From Ettlia oleoabundans (taxonomy: Eukaryota > Chlorophyta > Chlorophyceae > Chlamydomonadales), in contig JAAMXP010001750.1 in NCBI GenBank assembly GCA_019693395.1, forward strand, positions 2,957 to 66,956: DNA of 64,000 bases. The letters are read 5' to 3'. Of this stretch, positions 10,255 through 23,436 are shown piece after piece; positions within the stretch are counted from its first letter, which is position 1; every line of letters begins with the position of its first letter. The notes beneath the pieces are model-generated. The model saw only the letters and a list, made by a program, of their open reading frames with translations, ran no database searches and was not told the DNA's origin. A program made the position numbers and the translations under genes.

Positions 10255-12451
10255 TCATGATCCAAATGACCGGATCACCGCATACATTGCCTGGGGCCAG
10301 CCAGCTGGGCCCAACCGCATCTGCCGCGCTGCACGCTCCAGAATCTCCGCTGCCGCCGCCACTTTACGGGGCTCTGAGCGCAGCGCAGCTGCTGCCTGCA
10401 ATGTTGGCAAGGGGGAACAGCGATCCTTCAAGGCAAAGCCCATACAAGCATTGCACTGTTGTTGTTGCTAGGCCACAAGCAGATCAACTGGCTGGCTGCC
10501 CCAACATACTGCAGGGCAGTGCTTTGCCATCACACCTGCAACGCTGCATCCACATCGGATTGAATGTGTAGCCTGCCGTCCATTCCCTGCAGGCAATTCA
10601 GCTGCTGCAGCTCCCGTGCAATCCCTGGACGCATGTGCATTCCCAGGATGGCGGCAGCAACAGCTGTCAGGATGCCACGGCAGACTGCCTGCCGCTGCTC
10701 TTCAGCTGCCCCAAGCATGGCATCCTCTACAATCTCGTGAACTTGGCTCAAACGCTTCACTGACGCTGACACAGCCGGGTGAGGGTGGTGCAGGGTGTGC
10801 TCTGGCAGGCCTGCAGATCGGATACGCGGGCAGCAAGTTGTTGTACCAAAAAACTGCTTGGAAGCAAAGCCGTGCCAGCAACGCACAGTAGCAGCAGCTA
10901 GAGCACCAGCAGAGGCAGCCTTTCCTGTCATTCAGCGGTCGCACCTGCTGCGGGGGCTGCTGGCTGCAGCGAGGGGCAGCACTGCCAGATAGCGCGCTCC
11001 AGCCAGGGGAAGCAGAAGAGCCCTCCAGCGGGGTAGAAGGGCAGTATGGTGCGTGCTGCAAAGCGCTGCATGGCCTCCAGTGCTGCCAGCAGTGCTGCCT
11101 CTGCTGGCAGATGGTGCAGGGCGGCGTCCGCCTGCTGTGCCCAGTTGAAAAGCGCTGCGTAAGTCGCTGCCTGTTCAGGCCCAGAGGGCAAGGGCTGCTC
11201 CTGCAGACGGCTCTGCAGCTGGCCAAGCACGCTGCCTGGATCACCTGCAACAGTTAGGAAGGTTGCAGGCATCACTTACAAGTGTTTGTATAGTTGCAGA
11301 GCACCCAGCTACAGGACCACCCTACAGGACGGCCCACCATGCGGCTTCACAGGATCCAAATGGCTGTCCAGCTGACTGATGAGTGGATTCGCCTTATAAG
11401 GGATATTTCCCAATGCTGAGGACCCCACCTTTCAGCACGCAACCAAGCAGGCAGGTCCAGGCCTCCTGCATGAGAGCGGCCCGCGCATCGCCGCCGCTGC
11501 TGGCCAGCGCCGCACGCAGCTGCTCAGCTGCCTGCACTAGGGCTTTCACTCCCGCTGAGGATGGCTCGCTGAGGTCCAGCTCTGCAGCCAGCACCTGACA
11601 GCATGTTGCGATGATTCATTGGTTTTGCTGAACAAATTGGGCTGGGTTAGAATCAAGGGGCAGGAAGACTGAGGCTGGCAATCCCACTCACAGCTGGTAA
11701 GCGTGACAGGCCACCGGCTGGCAGGCTGCGACAAGCAGGGTGAGAATCTGCCCTGCCCACCTGTCTTGCGATTGCGTGTGGCCAGTGCAGGGTTGACAGA
11801 TGCAGCACCCGAGAGGAACAGCAGCGCTTCGAGGGACCGGCTGAGCCTGCCGCCGCTGGATGCCGCCTCCCTCACATCTCCTGCCAACACATGCATCTGC
11901 GACCCCTTCGGCGAGCAGGCATCCTCTGATGGTTGGCGTGCCTTTTCCGCGCTGCAGGGCGGCCACCCTGGACTTGCTGGTAGCTGCAGCGGGCGCGCAG
12001 CAAATGCTGCCGGCTGATTGGTGGGTGCTAGGGGCGGAGCGCGGGGCGGCAGAGCTGACGCGGCAGCTGGTGGCATGGTATGCGCTTGCTTGAGTGGCAG
12101 CGGTTTGGGTGCAGGGCGCGCCAGCACCCAGCTGGGTACGCTGTGTTGAGGGCGGGCGGAGTCTGGCACACAGCCATCGGACCGAGGGGAAACGGTCACA
12201 GGATGGGATGGCTGCGGCAGCGCAGAAGGCGGCCTCCATGCCGTTTCCAGCATGGTTGGCTTCTCTGGTAGCGCAATGCTGTTGTGGGGTTTCAGCGGTG
12301 GTGCGGCAAAGTCGCTCACGCCCTGGGAAGGTCGCACAAGGGTGCCGCCGGCCGCTTCCCTTGCAGCCAGCAAGAGACGTTTAGCCGCCCTCTGCAGGGC
12401 GGCGGCATCAGACCCTTGTTTCTGCTTCCTGCTGCGTTCCGGTTCCTCCAT
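10255..12451 (-). CDS. Unrecognised 504-aa protein, Ala/Leu-rich helical C-half
   Basis: Exons in transcript order are 12451-11761, 11581-11429, 11244-10945, 10765-10536 and 10395-10255. All junctions are GT-AG and phase-consistent, giving 504 residues. The N-terminus is basic (MEEPERSRKQKQ), followed by about 200 residues rich in Pro, Ala and Ser. The C-terminal 270 residues are amphipathic helices rich in Ala, Leu and Gln, for example VKALVQAAEQLRAALASSGG and LLAALEAMQRFAARTI. They resemble a helical-repeat or scaffold fold, but no family motif is recognised. An upstream in-frame ATG at 12520 would add 23 residues. The ATG at 12451 was preferred because the basic start resembles a nuclear protein. 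The gene follows the methyltransferase gene in the same direction with only 169 bases between them. Confidence 0.6.
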
Positions 12452-12620
12452 CTGCAAACTCGTTGAGCGGCGGTCGCGATTATGAACGATGTGGTCAGCG
12501 GTGCCGCCAACCAGTGGCAAGCGAACCCGACCACCAGCCCAAGTTGTGCGCTTTTACGCTGTGGTAGTTCCAGACGAGCCAGCGAACAAAACGCGAGGAG
12601 CCCAGAAAAGTTGAGGAAAG

Positions 12621-13733
12621 CTAGAATAGGCGGCATTCATGCACCGCACCTACGACGCTTCCCTCGCTTTGCCGCTGCCGCTTTGCTAGCTCAGGCACCT
12701 CAGGCGGCGGCCTCATGCGCAGCCGCAGCACATCCACGTCTGTACATTGATACACCTCGTCCAACTCCTCGCTGGTTAGCTTTTCCACCGCAAAATGCTG
12801 CGACGCAGCCGTCAGGAACTCAGGCTCAGCCTGCATGGGGAGTCAACCTTAAAAGGATCATCCCTCCTCGCTCATGATTGCTGCAGTCTGTGACCTGCCT
12901 GCAGCACTGTGTAAGCCTCTAACCTGACTCTAGCCTTCCTCACCTCACCTGCCGGTTGCGCCCGTGTGCTATGAGCAGCTCTGTGTTGGGGCCAGACAGA
13001 GCCATGAGCGATGCTAGCAGTGGCTCCACAGCCTCCGCTATATACATTACATCGCATGCGCAGATTACAGCGAAGGGTGGCCCCAGGGCTGCCACATCTG
13101 TGCCCCAGCTGTGCTCCCTGACCTGGATGTCGCAGCCTGCGAAAGCAGTTAGGTGGGCGAGACGGCAGACTTCCTGGAGCAAAAGAGCCCAGAAGTCACA
13201 ACCTGAGAGCAGCTCATTGCAACAGTATCTTTAAGTTCAGCCCTGAATCGTAGTACGGTCCTCACCGTTTGCTTTGGCATTTTTCTCCAGCAGTGGCAGA
13301 TTGGGTGCCAAGTCCGTGGCTGTGACAACAGCACCCAGCTTGCTGAGAACGATGCCGGGTAGGCCACATCCCGCGGACAGGTCCAGGCAGCGCTTGCCCG
13401 CATATCGCACAGCATGGGCCTCAAAGTACTTGGCCAGTACAATGGAGCTGTCCCAGACGGTGGAGGCGAAGCCCTGCTCCTTGAAGCGAGCCTGGTGGAT
13501 GGTCAGCTGCTGGTCGTTGAAGGGGTGGGAGTACGGCCGGTCGAACCGCACCTGCAGGCGGGGCAGGTAGCTGTTAAACTGGTGGAATAGCTGTTGAATA
13601 ATATCGCTGCCCGTATGATTCCAACGCTGACAAAGCTCACTCTGTCAACTCTGTGTTCACGCTTCCATGCCCAGCTGCGTAGCCAGGCATTCCCCGTCCG
13701 CTGGCGCTTGGCAGAAGGTTCCTGGTCAGCCAT
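12621..13733 (-). CDS. METTL21-type protein lysine methyltransferase
   Basis: Exons in transcript order are 13733-13641, 13551-13266, 13136-12949 and 12830-12621 (258 aa). The core reads STVWDSSIVLAKYFE, then the SAM-binding loop LDLSAGCGLPG near residue 90, TATDLAPNLPLLEKNAKANG, SWGTD, and ICACDVMYI. This is the order seen in the Methyltransf_16 (METTL21/EEF2KMT) seven-beta-strand lysine methyltransferases, which modify translation factors and chaperones. The acidic DVMY motif replaces the usual DxxY and keeps D and Y. Exon 3 could instead start 68 bases earlier, at 13204, adding about 23 residues; both choices keep phase. Exon 1 is joined to exon 2 with an 89-base intron that is itself open in the downstream frame. 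The substrate cannot be told from sequence. Confidence 0.82.
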
Positions 13734-16570
<2,837 letters not shown>

Positions 16571-16807
16571 AGCCCAACCAGCCAATTGGGCAAAAAACAC
16601 CCTCCATTGCAACATGTCCGACTGGTTTTCCCCATCATTCTACTTTTTTCTACTTCCCTTTCTGCGTGCACCTGCTTGTGTTACAAGACCAGCCAAAGCT
16701 GTCATCTCGAGTTTTGTTCTGAGCAAACAACAACTTTCGTTGTGCAGCAAATCATTCTTTGCATCCAAATTTGAGCGAAACATTGCAGGGATGGACATGT
16801 TGTATCT

Positions 16808-16812
16808 TGTAA
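16808..16812 (+). terminator. TGTAA polyadenylation signal (SDE2)
   Basis: TGTAA occurs 238 bases past the SDE2 stop, a distance typical of green-algal 3'UTRs. Confidence 0.5.
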
Positions 16813-18062
16813 CGTAACACACAAATACGAGTAAGACAGGGATGGGACATGTTGAGCTGTTGATGGAAGTTTGAGAGGAACGTGAGCTGGTTGCAGTGAA
16901 AGTGGCATGCAAATGGTCGGCAGCTCGGTCTTGCTCGTACAGATGATGGTGATGAAGGCGCATTGACACCCAACAACATGTGCATGCACACTACAAAAAA
17001 GTGTATTGCAATAACTTGCACAGTCCAGTGCTGACTTGCCCTATTCTAGTGAATTTGGGCATGAGAAGAGGCCAGAAGGAACCGTCCTCTCCATCCCTCA
17101 CAACAACATTGGACATCGTCATGTGTAGCATGCAGTCCGCAATCTTGGTGCGGCGATGCATCACAATGATGGTTGGCGGTGGTGTTGCTGAAGTCCTGGG
17201 CAACCTTGCCCACATTCTGCCAGCCCAGCGGGATAGAGCCTAAGGCACAGCGCAAAAGCGGGAGGGGCAGCGGCGTCTGTGATAGTTGTTGGGGAAGGGT
17301 GACTTCCGTTGGTTCCTGTCGTACTGCAGCAACACTAGGGGGGACACACAAGTTGCGTTGAAGCATCAACTCGAGCAACAGTTGGGGCACCCTGATGATT
17401 TTGGTGGGATGCAGCTGTCCTCAGCTGAGGTGATGGCAGGGGCAGGCGAATTGCAGTCTGGTTCAGCTCGGCACACTGCAATGACATACCCAGGGCGTTC
17501 TCACCGGGAACAGCTTGTCAACGTGGTAGGGCCTTTGTTGGATATTGGTGTTGTGGAATGCAGCATCAACGTGCAGCTTGCTACAGGGGACATGTGAGGT
17601 GAAGGTTGGGGTGGGGTTGCGGGTGAACAGTAGGCATCACACAACTGATGCCAGTCAACCAACTGGCCTCATTTAGTTGGACACGCAGAACCAGGCGTTT
17701 CCTGGTGAAGATCCGTCAGCGTGCCCACCATGCCGCCGTCAACCAAGTGCTTGCCTGTGGCGTTACGTCAATCAGAGCAAAGGGTTGTTGCACTCCAGCA
17801 GCGGTGCCAATAGCCCAGATTGCTCACACCTGCTTGACAGTTTGCCCACCAGCTGTGCAGATGTTGTTGTGCTGCTTACTGAAGTGGGAGCGTTCCCAGT
17901 TGCTGTAGATCTTTCCTGTGGAGGTTGTGGACTTAGCGCTGGCCGGACGGCCCTTACTATAACTTCAGCATTGTGCAATGCCAAAGCCTAACTCTAGTTG
18001 CCTCACGAAAGCCGCAGCAAAAGGCAACTTCTGTTAACCAAAACCGCGGCAAGAAGCAACTG

Positions 18063-18067
18063 TTACA
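18063..18067 (-). terminator. TGTAA polyadenylation signal (PPR gene)
   Basis: TTACA on the + strand lies about 175 bases past the PPR gene stop. Confidence 0.45.
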
Positions 18068-18239
18068 AGAACAGCCAATTACCAGTATATGAAAGGAAAC
18101 AATGCTTGCATGAAAGGAAACGAAATCAATTTTAGTGTTTAGGAAATGTTGATTATTCACAAAAAGAAATGCTTGCCAAACACTGGCATGCACACACGCA
18201 CACACTGTGTTGCGACACAGTGCAGCAGGCTCATTTCAG

Positions 18240-21200
18240 TCACCTTCTGCTGCTACCCCCACCGCCGAGTCCCTCCTCTTCGTCGCCACCCAGCGTGCCA
18301 AGCAGGCGGCTGCCCACAAGCAGCTGCCTGTACTGCCGCTCCCGCTGCTGCCAGCCTGCTGCCTGGCAGGCGGAGATGACAACGCCCAGGGTGGTGGCAT
18401 CAGGCAGCAACTCCTCCCCAGCTTCCAGCTCCTCAAAAGTGCGCAGCACCCCCTCGTGGTCCCCCGCCGCCAGCTGCACCAGCAGCAGGCTGTTGTACGC
18501 CCTCAGGTCCAGCGGCTGACCCAGCTTGCGCGCCTGCTTGCGCATCTTGCGGAACAGGCTGGCTGCCTCCACAAGGCAAGCCTGACTCTCGTAGCTCGCT
18601 GGCGCTTCGGCTGCCTGTTGTGCTCCACGCTGGATGGGGCTCTGCCGCGCTGCAGGTTCCTGCCCCTGCTTCTGCCCTGGTTGCTTTGCAATCCCCTGCA
18701 CCTGCTGCTGCCGTTCATTCCCTGCTGGTGAGGTGCTGCTGCTAGTCCCCGTAGTGGCATGGCCATCCTGCAGCTCCTGATACTCCTGCAGAGGCCGCTG
18801 AGCTGCTGGGCTCACCAACTCGCAGCCTTTGGGAGCGGCTGCTGCTGCTTGCTTTGGCTGCCTCCGCCGCTGCTGCTTTCTGCTACGCTGGCTGCCGCTT
18901 GCTGCAGGCTGAGCCTGGGCATCGAGTTCCAGCTGCAAGGTGCTGGGTGCTATGGGGCGAACATGGCGCAGGCAGCACAGCATGGCGGTACCAAGCTGGC
19001 GGTTGAGTGCCACCTGCCGCAGTACCAGCTCCCGCTGTACCGCCTGTACTGCTGCCAGCCCCTGTCCTGTGTGGAAAGCAGCCCGAAGCAACGCCAGCAT
19101 GGTGTAGCCGTCGGGGCGCACGCCCGCAGCCAGCATGCTCCGGTAGGCGGCGGCGCAGCCTGTTGCATCCTGTGCTGTTGCGTATGCCAGCAGCAGCGTG
19201 TTCCAGTGGGTGCGATTGGGGGGCAACTGGGAGTCTGCACGGCGCATGGCAGGGTGAAGCAGCGGCTGAGTGACGGGAAGCATGCGATGAGCGAGGCAGG
19301 CCGGCAACGTCCAGGGCAGGTGGCGCATGTAGCAGCCAACCAGCTCATTGTAAGCTTGTACTAGGAAAATTTGGAAGCGACCGTCTATTGGTTGCACTAA
19401 CCCAGCCAGCCAGCGTACATGCCAGGGACCGATAGAAGCACAGCTTGTTTGAAGTACCTGCCAGCATGGCATCAACCAGTTGTTGCGCAGCTGCCGCCTG
19501 CCCCACGGCCGCGTAGCAGGACAGCAGCTGTGCGCATAGCGGCGCGTCAGGCTGCACCCCATCCTCGATCAGCCAGCGGTGCAGCTGCCCAGCGCGGTTG
19601 AACTTGCCACCAGCAGCCATCGCCGCCAATGCAGCACTGTATGAGCGGCAGTCAGTGCGCATGCCGCCACCAGACGCCTCCTGCTCTCCCTGCTGAGCTG
19701 CTTCCGTTGGCCACCTGCCGCTTGTTCTGCCGCCGGCGACAGCCTGTGCTGCAGCTTCTGAGTGCTGGCTGCCGCCGCTGCTGCTGTCCACCCTCCTGCT
19801 GCTGGAGGCTGCTGCTGGTGTGCCAGGCTGTTCCTGTTGCGCCTCTTTCGCCAGCTGGCGCAGCGTGCGCAGCAGACGGAGCGCGTCATCGGCAGCCCCT
19901 GCGTCGGCGCACACCCGGATGGCGGCGTTATATGCGTATCTATCCACGGGAAAGCCCTTCTCAACCATCATCTTCAGGGCCGCCATTGCGCCACGGTGGT
20001 CGCCAGTGGAGCGGTAGGACAGCACCAGCGCGGCGGCTGCAGGTGGCAGCAAGGGCAGCAGTGCCGACAACGAAAAAACAGTGAGCAGCCAGCAATGACA
20101 AGCGACTACCAGGCAGCTTACGACAATTGCGAAGTAATCACAAGCAGCTATCACACAAGCAATCAGCACCAGCAGCAGGCAGGCAGCAACGACGCCGCAA
20201 ATCAGCCACCCGTCCCTGTCCCTCCTGCATGTCGCATCCAGCCCAACCCCCATTTAATGAGCCTACCTAGCTAAGCCTCGTGCATTCCAGCAAACACACC
20301 CTCGCACACCCACACTGTAGTACAGCCGGCCACCCACCTGCTTGAGTGCCCGCAACATGCCGCGCCTGCGGCATGCGCCACGTGTTGCGCCAGACCTGCA
20401 GTGCGCGCCAGGGCTGCCTGGCGGCGCCGCATGCCTCAAACATCTTCACCAGGCTGAACTGGTTGGCCTTGCCCTTGACGCGCATCCAGTGGAACAGCTC
20501 CTCTGCCTGTTGCACACTGCCCTGCTGCCCCAGCACCTGCGGCAAGAAGGCAGGGAGCAAGGACACAACTGTAAGGTCTGGGCAAGAGGTGATAGCGAGG
20601 CAGGATACTTGACACACCATCTTATAAACGCCAGTGGATCGCACATCGTGCGCGAGCCCTGCTGCAGGCACCACTACAACTTGTCTGACACGACAGCAGC
20701 ACTCGCAAATGATTGCAGCGTTGCCTCCCAGGGACGCACCTTAACAACCCAGTTGAGTGTGTGTGTGGGCACAGATTCCAGCAGCACCTCGTCAAAGCCC
20801 CCCGCCAGCAGGTGCTCAACCACCTGGCCCTGCAGGCCTCGCTGCCGTCGCGGTGGCGACTCCTCCTGGCTGCCAGCATGTGCAATGCAACCCTGCACAT
20901 TGCTGCTGCTGCTACCGTTGCTGCTATCATTGCTGCTGCCGTTTCCGTCTTCATCGCTGCTTTGCATCAAGGACACCTCCCCTGCACTCTGGCCATCCAG
21001 CTGCTGCATTGCGCTGCTGCATTGTCGCTGCTGCTGAGGCTGGACGCCCGAGCGCTGGCACCAGGTGCGGGCTGCTGTGGTGTCTTGCTCAGCAGGCTTT
21101 ACCGCGCCGTTGTGGCACCCAGCTGGTAAGAAAGCCCGCAGGACGTGCTGCGTCACCTGGTTACACTGGTGCGTGGACATCTGATGCAGGAGGTGAACCC

Positions 21201-21399
21201 CGTTGGCCGGCGGTGGCCCTGGGGCACTGCCGCTCGGCAGGCCCTCGCTGCCTGCCGGGGTGAATGCTGCGTCTGAACGCTCCGCCACTGCCACTGCAGC
21301 TTGACTGCGGCGACGCTGGGCAAGGCCCTGACCGGAAAAGTCCCGCAGGCTCACGAGCTGCACTTGGGCAGGCCGGTGATAAGCGCAGCTGAGCTGCAT
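18240..21399 (-). CDS. Pentatricopeptide-repeat (PPR) protein, probably organellar
   Basis: Exons in transcript order are 21399-20740, 20536-20338, 20036-19458 and 19354-18240 (850 aa, all GT-AG). PPR-type helices recur: AEELFHWMRVKGKANQFSLV, AMAALKMMVEKGFPVDRYAY, YSAALAAMAAGGKFNRAGQL, WNTLLLAYATAQDATG and YNSLLLVQLAAGDHEGVLRT. Long low-complexity inserts rich in Gln, Ser and Ala separate them. PPR proteins bind organelle RNA one base per repeat. The Arg- and Ser-containing, acid-poor start (MQLSCAYHRPAQVQLVSLRD) fits a chloroplast or mitochondrial transit peptide. The C-terminus is acidic then basic (GGDEEEGLGGGGSSRR), with no DYW or SMR domain seen. The start at 21399 is the first ATG; only non-ATG codons lie upstream in frame. 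Confidence 0.85.
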
Positions 21400-21858
21400 G
21401 ACGCTACAGAAGCTTGTCACGAACGACTAGTAAAAGATAGCGCAAGGCGGCTACTGCAGCGCATGGGCTGATGCAGGCGTGTGGTGGCGAGGTGCAGTTG
21501 CTGTCAAGCTCCGCGAACGATCGCAATTGGCTGCACAATTTGCTCGCTTTAGTAAACTCGAACACCGCATCAACCTCACCAGCATGCTGCAGCATGAGCG
21601 CCAGGTCAATGCCGCCACTGGTTGCCACCCAATGCACGAAGCTGGCCACTGGTGCCTGATTACATGTGAGGAACACTTGCAGCACGTATGCAGTACATCA
21701 ACATACAGAATTATAGGGTCGATTGTGTTGTCCAAACACCCCAACATCGGCGTGCTCGTACAACCACCAGGCGACGCTTGTCCGGCACTTCCTGCTGGGT
21801 AGCAGCACGTTGCTTTCATCCATTCAATGGTTGGTTGGTACATCACATGCCTGCCTGA
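21400..21858. other. Spacer between PPR and BI-1 genes
   Basis: About 460 bases serve as promoter/5'UTR of the PPR gene and 3'UTR of the BI-1 gene, both on the minus strand. A reverse TGTAA lies at 21660-21664. No coding signal is seen. Confidence 0.5.
21660..21664 (-). terminator. TGTAA polyadenylation signal (BI-1)
   Basis: TTACA on the + strand lies about 195 bases past the BI-1 stop codon. Confidence 0.45.
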
Positions 21859-23011
21859 TCACAGCCTGGAGGTGCGCATGCCACGTTGACGGCCGTTCTG
21901 TCGCGCCTCCCGCTCCCGCTCCTGCCGCTGCCTCTTCTCCGCGTTACGCAGCAGGATGACAAGCAGGCGCACAAAGATGGCGGCCAGGTCCACAAACAGG
22001 TCCAGTGCGTCCCTCAGGGGGTCCTTGATCCCTGCCTCACATCGTTCCACAATCAATTGGGTGTCAAACACCACATAGCCCGCAAACACAACCAGCCCCA
22101 GGTAGAGCTCCGCCTCAAACAGCATCGCAGCGCCGCCAAACGCCCACGTGGCCAGCCGCATCAGCAGGAACGTGGACAGCACTGAGGACAGCAGGCCGCC
22201 CAAAAAGAGGTACTGGCGGCGTGGGGACAGCAGGGCGGCGCCGCTGAAGCACGCAAACACGCCTGCAGGGAGGAGCACCAGGGGGCAACAGAATGGGTTA
22301 CAAAAAGGCGGTGCAGTGGTTCGGCCAGGGAACAAGAGTCAGCAAAAACGCATGCCTCAACCTTGCACAGGTTCTCACCACTATCACCAGCATGCACCAA
22401 ACTATGAGCAGCTCTCACCTGCTGTGCCTGCAAAGGCGGTGAACAGGACGCCAGGGTGCAGGGCCAGGGCGGTGCGCACCAGCGGGGCCAGCAAGAGGCC
22501 TTGGGAAAGTGCAGCCGTGCCGAATAGGGTGCGCCGCTTGCACAACGTGTCTGGCACGGCCGGCACCGACATCATCCAGGGCACTGACACCAAAAAGCCG
22601 ATCATGCCCAGGCCCTGGGCAAAGCCTGTGACGGCAGATACCCATACGCCGGCGGCAGCCAGGCACAACGCCACAGCAAGTGTGAGGTAGACCTGCACGT
22701 AAAATGTCATGAGCATGCGCTGACAGTTGTGATGGGAACAAAGTTTCATGAAATTGCGAAGGAATAAGTAGTCATTCACAATCCACTGGGGTCACGGGTG
22801 CGGCGCCTTCCGGGACGCCTTGCCGCTGGTGGGACCCACTGGGAAGGCAGCCCCAACTCGCCGGCTGCGACGGTGCTTGAACTTCTCTCACCTCCTGCAA
22901 ATGCGCCTGCACAGCGGGTGACAGGTTGCTGAAGTCGAAGAGCTTGGTGGGGGAAGGCCGGCTGCGGACTGAGCCGCCGGCAAGGCCGGCGAACCTCTCC
23001 ACAAAGTCCAT
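21859..23011 (-). CDS. BI-1: Bax inhibitor-1 (TMBIM family)
   Basis: Exons in transcript order are 23011-22892, 22692-22419 and 22262-21859 (265 aa, the usual family size). The N-terminus MDFVERFAGL and then LSPAVQAHLQEVYLTLAVAL match plant BI-1, followed by about six or seven membrane segments. The C-terminal signature YVVFDTQLIVERCEAGIKD, then DALDLFVDLAAIFVRLLVI, is diagnostic, and a basic tail (KRQRQEREREAR) ends the protein. BI-1 sits in the ER membrane, acts as a pH-gated calcium leak and damps stress-induced cell death. The Asp pair of the calcium gate appears as FDTQ and LDLFVD. The start codon is supported by agreement with family N-termini. The gene is divergent from the chorismate-lyase-like gene. 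Confidence 0.95.
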
Positions 23012-23436
23012 AATGGTGGCCAAAGAGAGAAGCAGCGCAGGATCGGGCCCCGAAAGGCCCCAGAGGCCAAAAATACCCAACTTGCGCGGACACCTCAGCT
23101 TGGAAAGCACAAGGGAGCATTTTCGCCGTGGGCGCGCTATTTAATACGCGGCACTTGCTTTTGGCGTGCTTGATGTACGTCCGAGTTTGTCGTGATCCCC
23201 ACACGGTGTTCTCGTAGTGGAATGCTCTGAAACATTTGCCTTCTGGCACAAGAGCGAACCCTTGAGCCAGCAAACTTCTGTTGTAGAAGCGTATGGCTTC
23301 CTGGATGTGCTTGATGGTACCAAGCATGGCCGGCTGCAGTCTAGTGGCAGCCAACCCGGTGCCGCCATCACCGCCCTTGCAGGGTGCAGCACGTTGCAGT
23401 AGCTCTATTATCGGCTGCAGCAGTTGCAGTAGCAGC
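23012..23436. promoter_or_regulatory. Divergent promoter, BI-1 / chorismate-lyase-like gene
   Basis: This 425-base interval separates two divergent start codons. The minus strand stays open through most of it and reads, for example, GTIKHIQEAIRFYNRSLLAQ. That stretch looks coding-like, but no family is recognised and no exon join to BI-1 is evident. Confidence 0.4.

Larger units (their letters stand above)
16571..18239. other. Convergent intergenic region, no gene supported
   Basis: The interval holds the 3' ends of the SDE2 gene and the PPR gene. Several frames of about 100 codons exist on both strands, but none has a family motif or exon-like flanks. A short direct repeat, ATGAAAGGAAAC, occurs twice near 18090 and 18111. 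The A/T content around 18050-18170 is higher than that of the neighbouring genes. Confidence 0.5.

Noticed and set aside
16991..17215. Minus-strand PTIIVMHRRTKIADC, faintly like the H-loop region of an ABC transporter
   Set aside because: No Walker A, signature motif or Walker B could be found nearby in any frame, and the loop is poorly conserved.
20342..21263. Long + strand frames rich in Cys/Leu opposite the PPR gene
   Set aside because: Antisense shadows of Gln/Ala/Ser-rich PPR coding sequence with no motif of their own.
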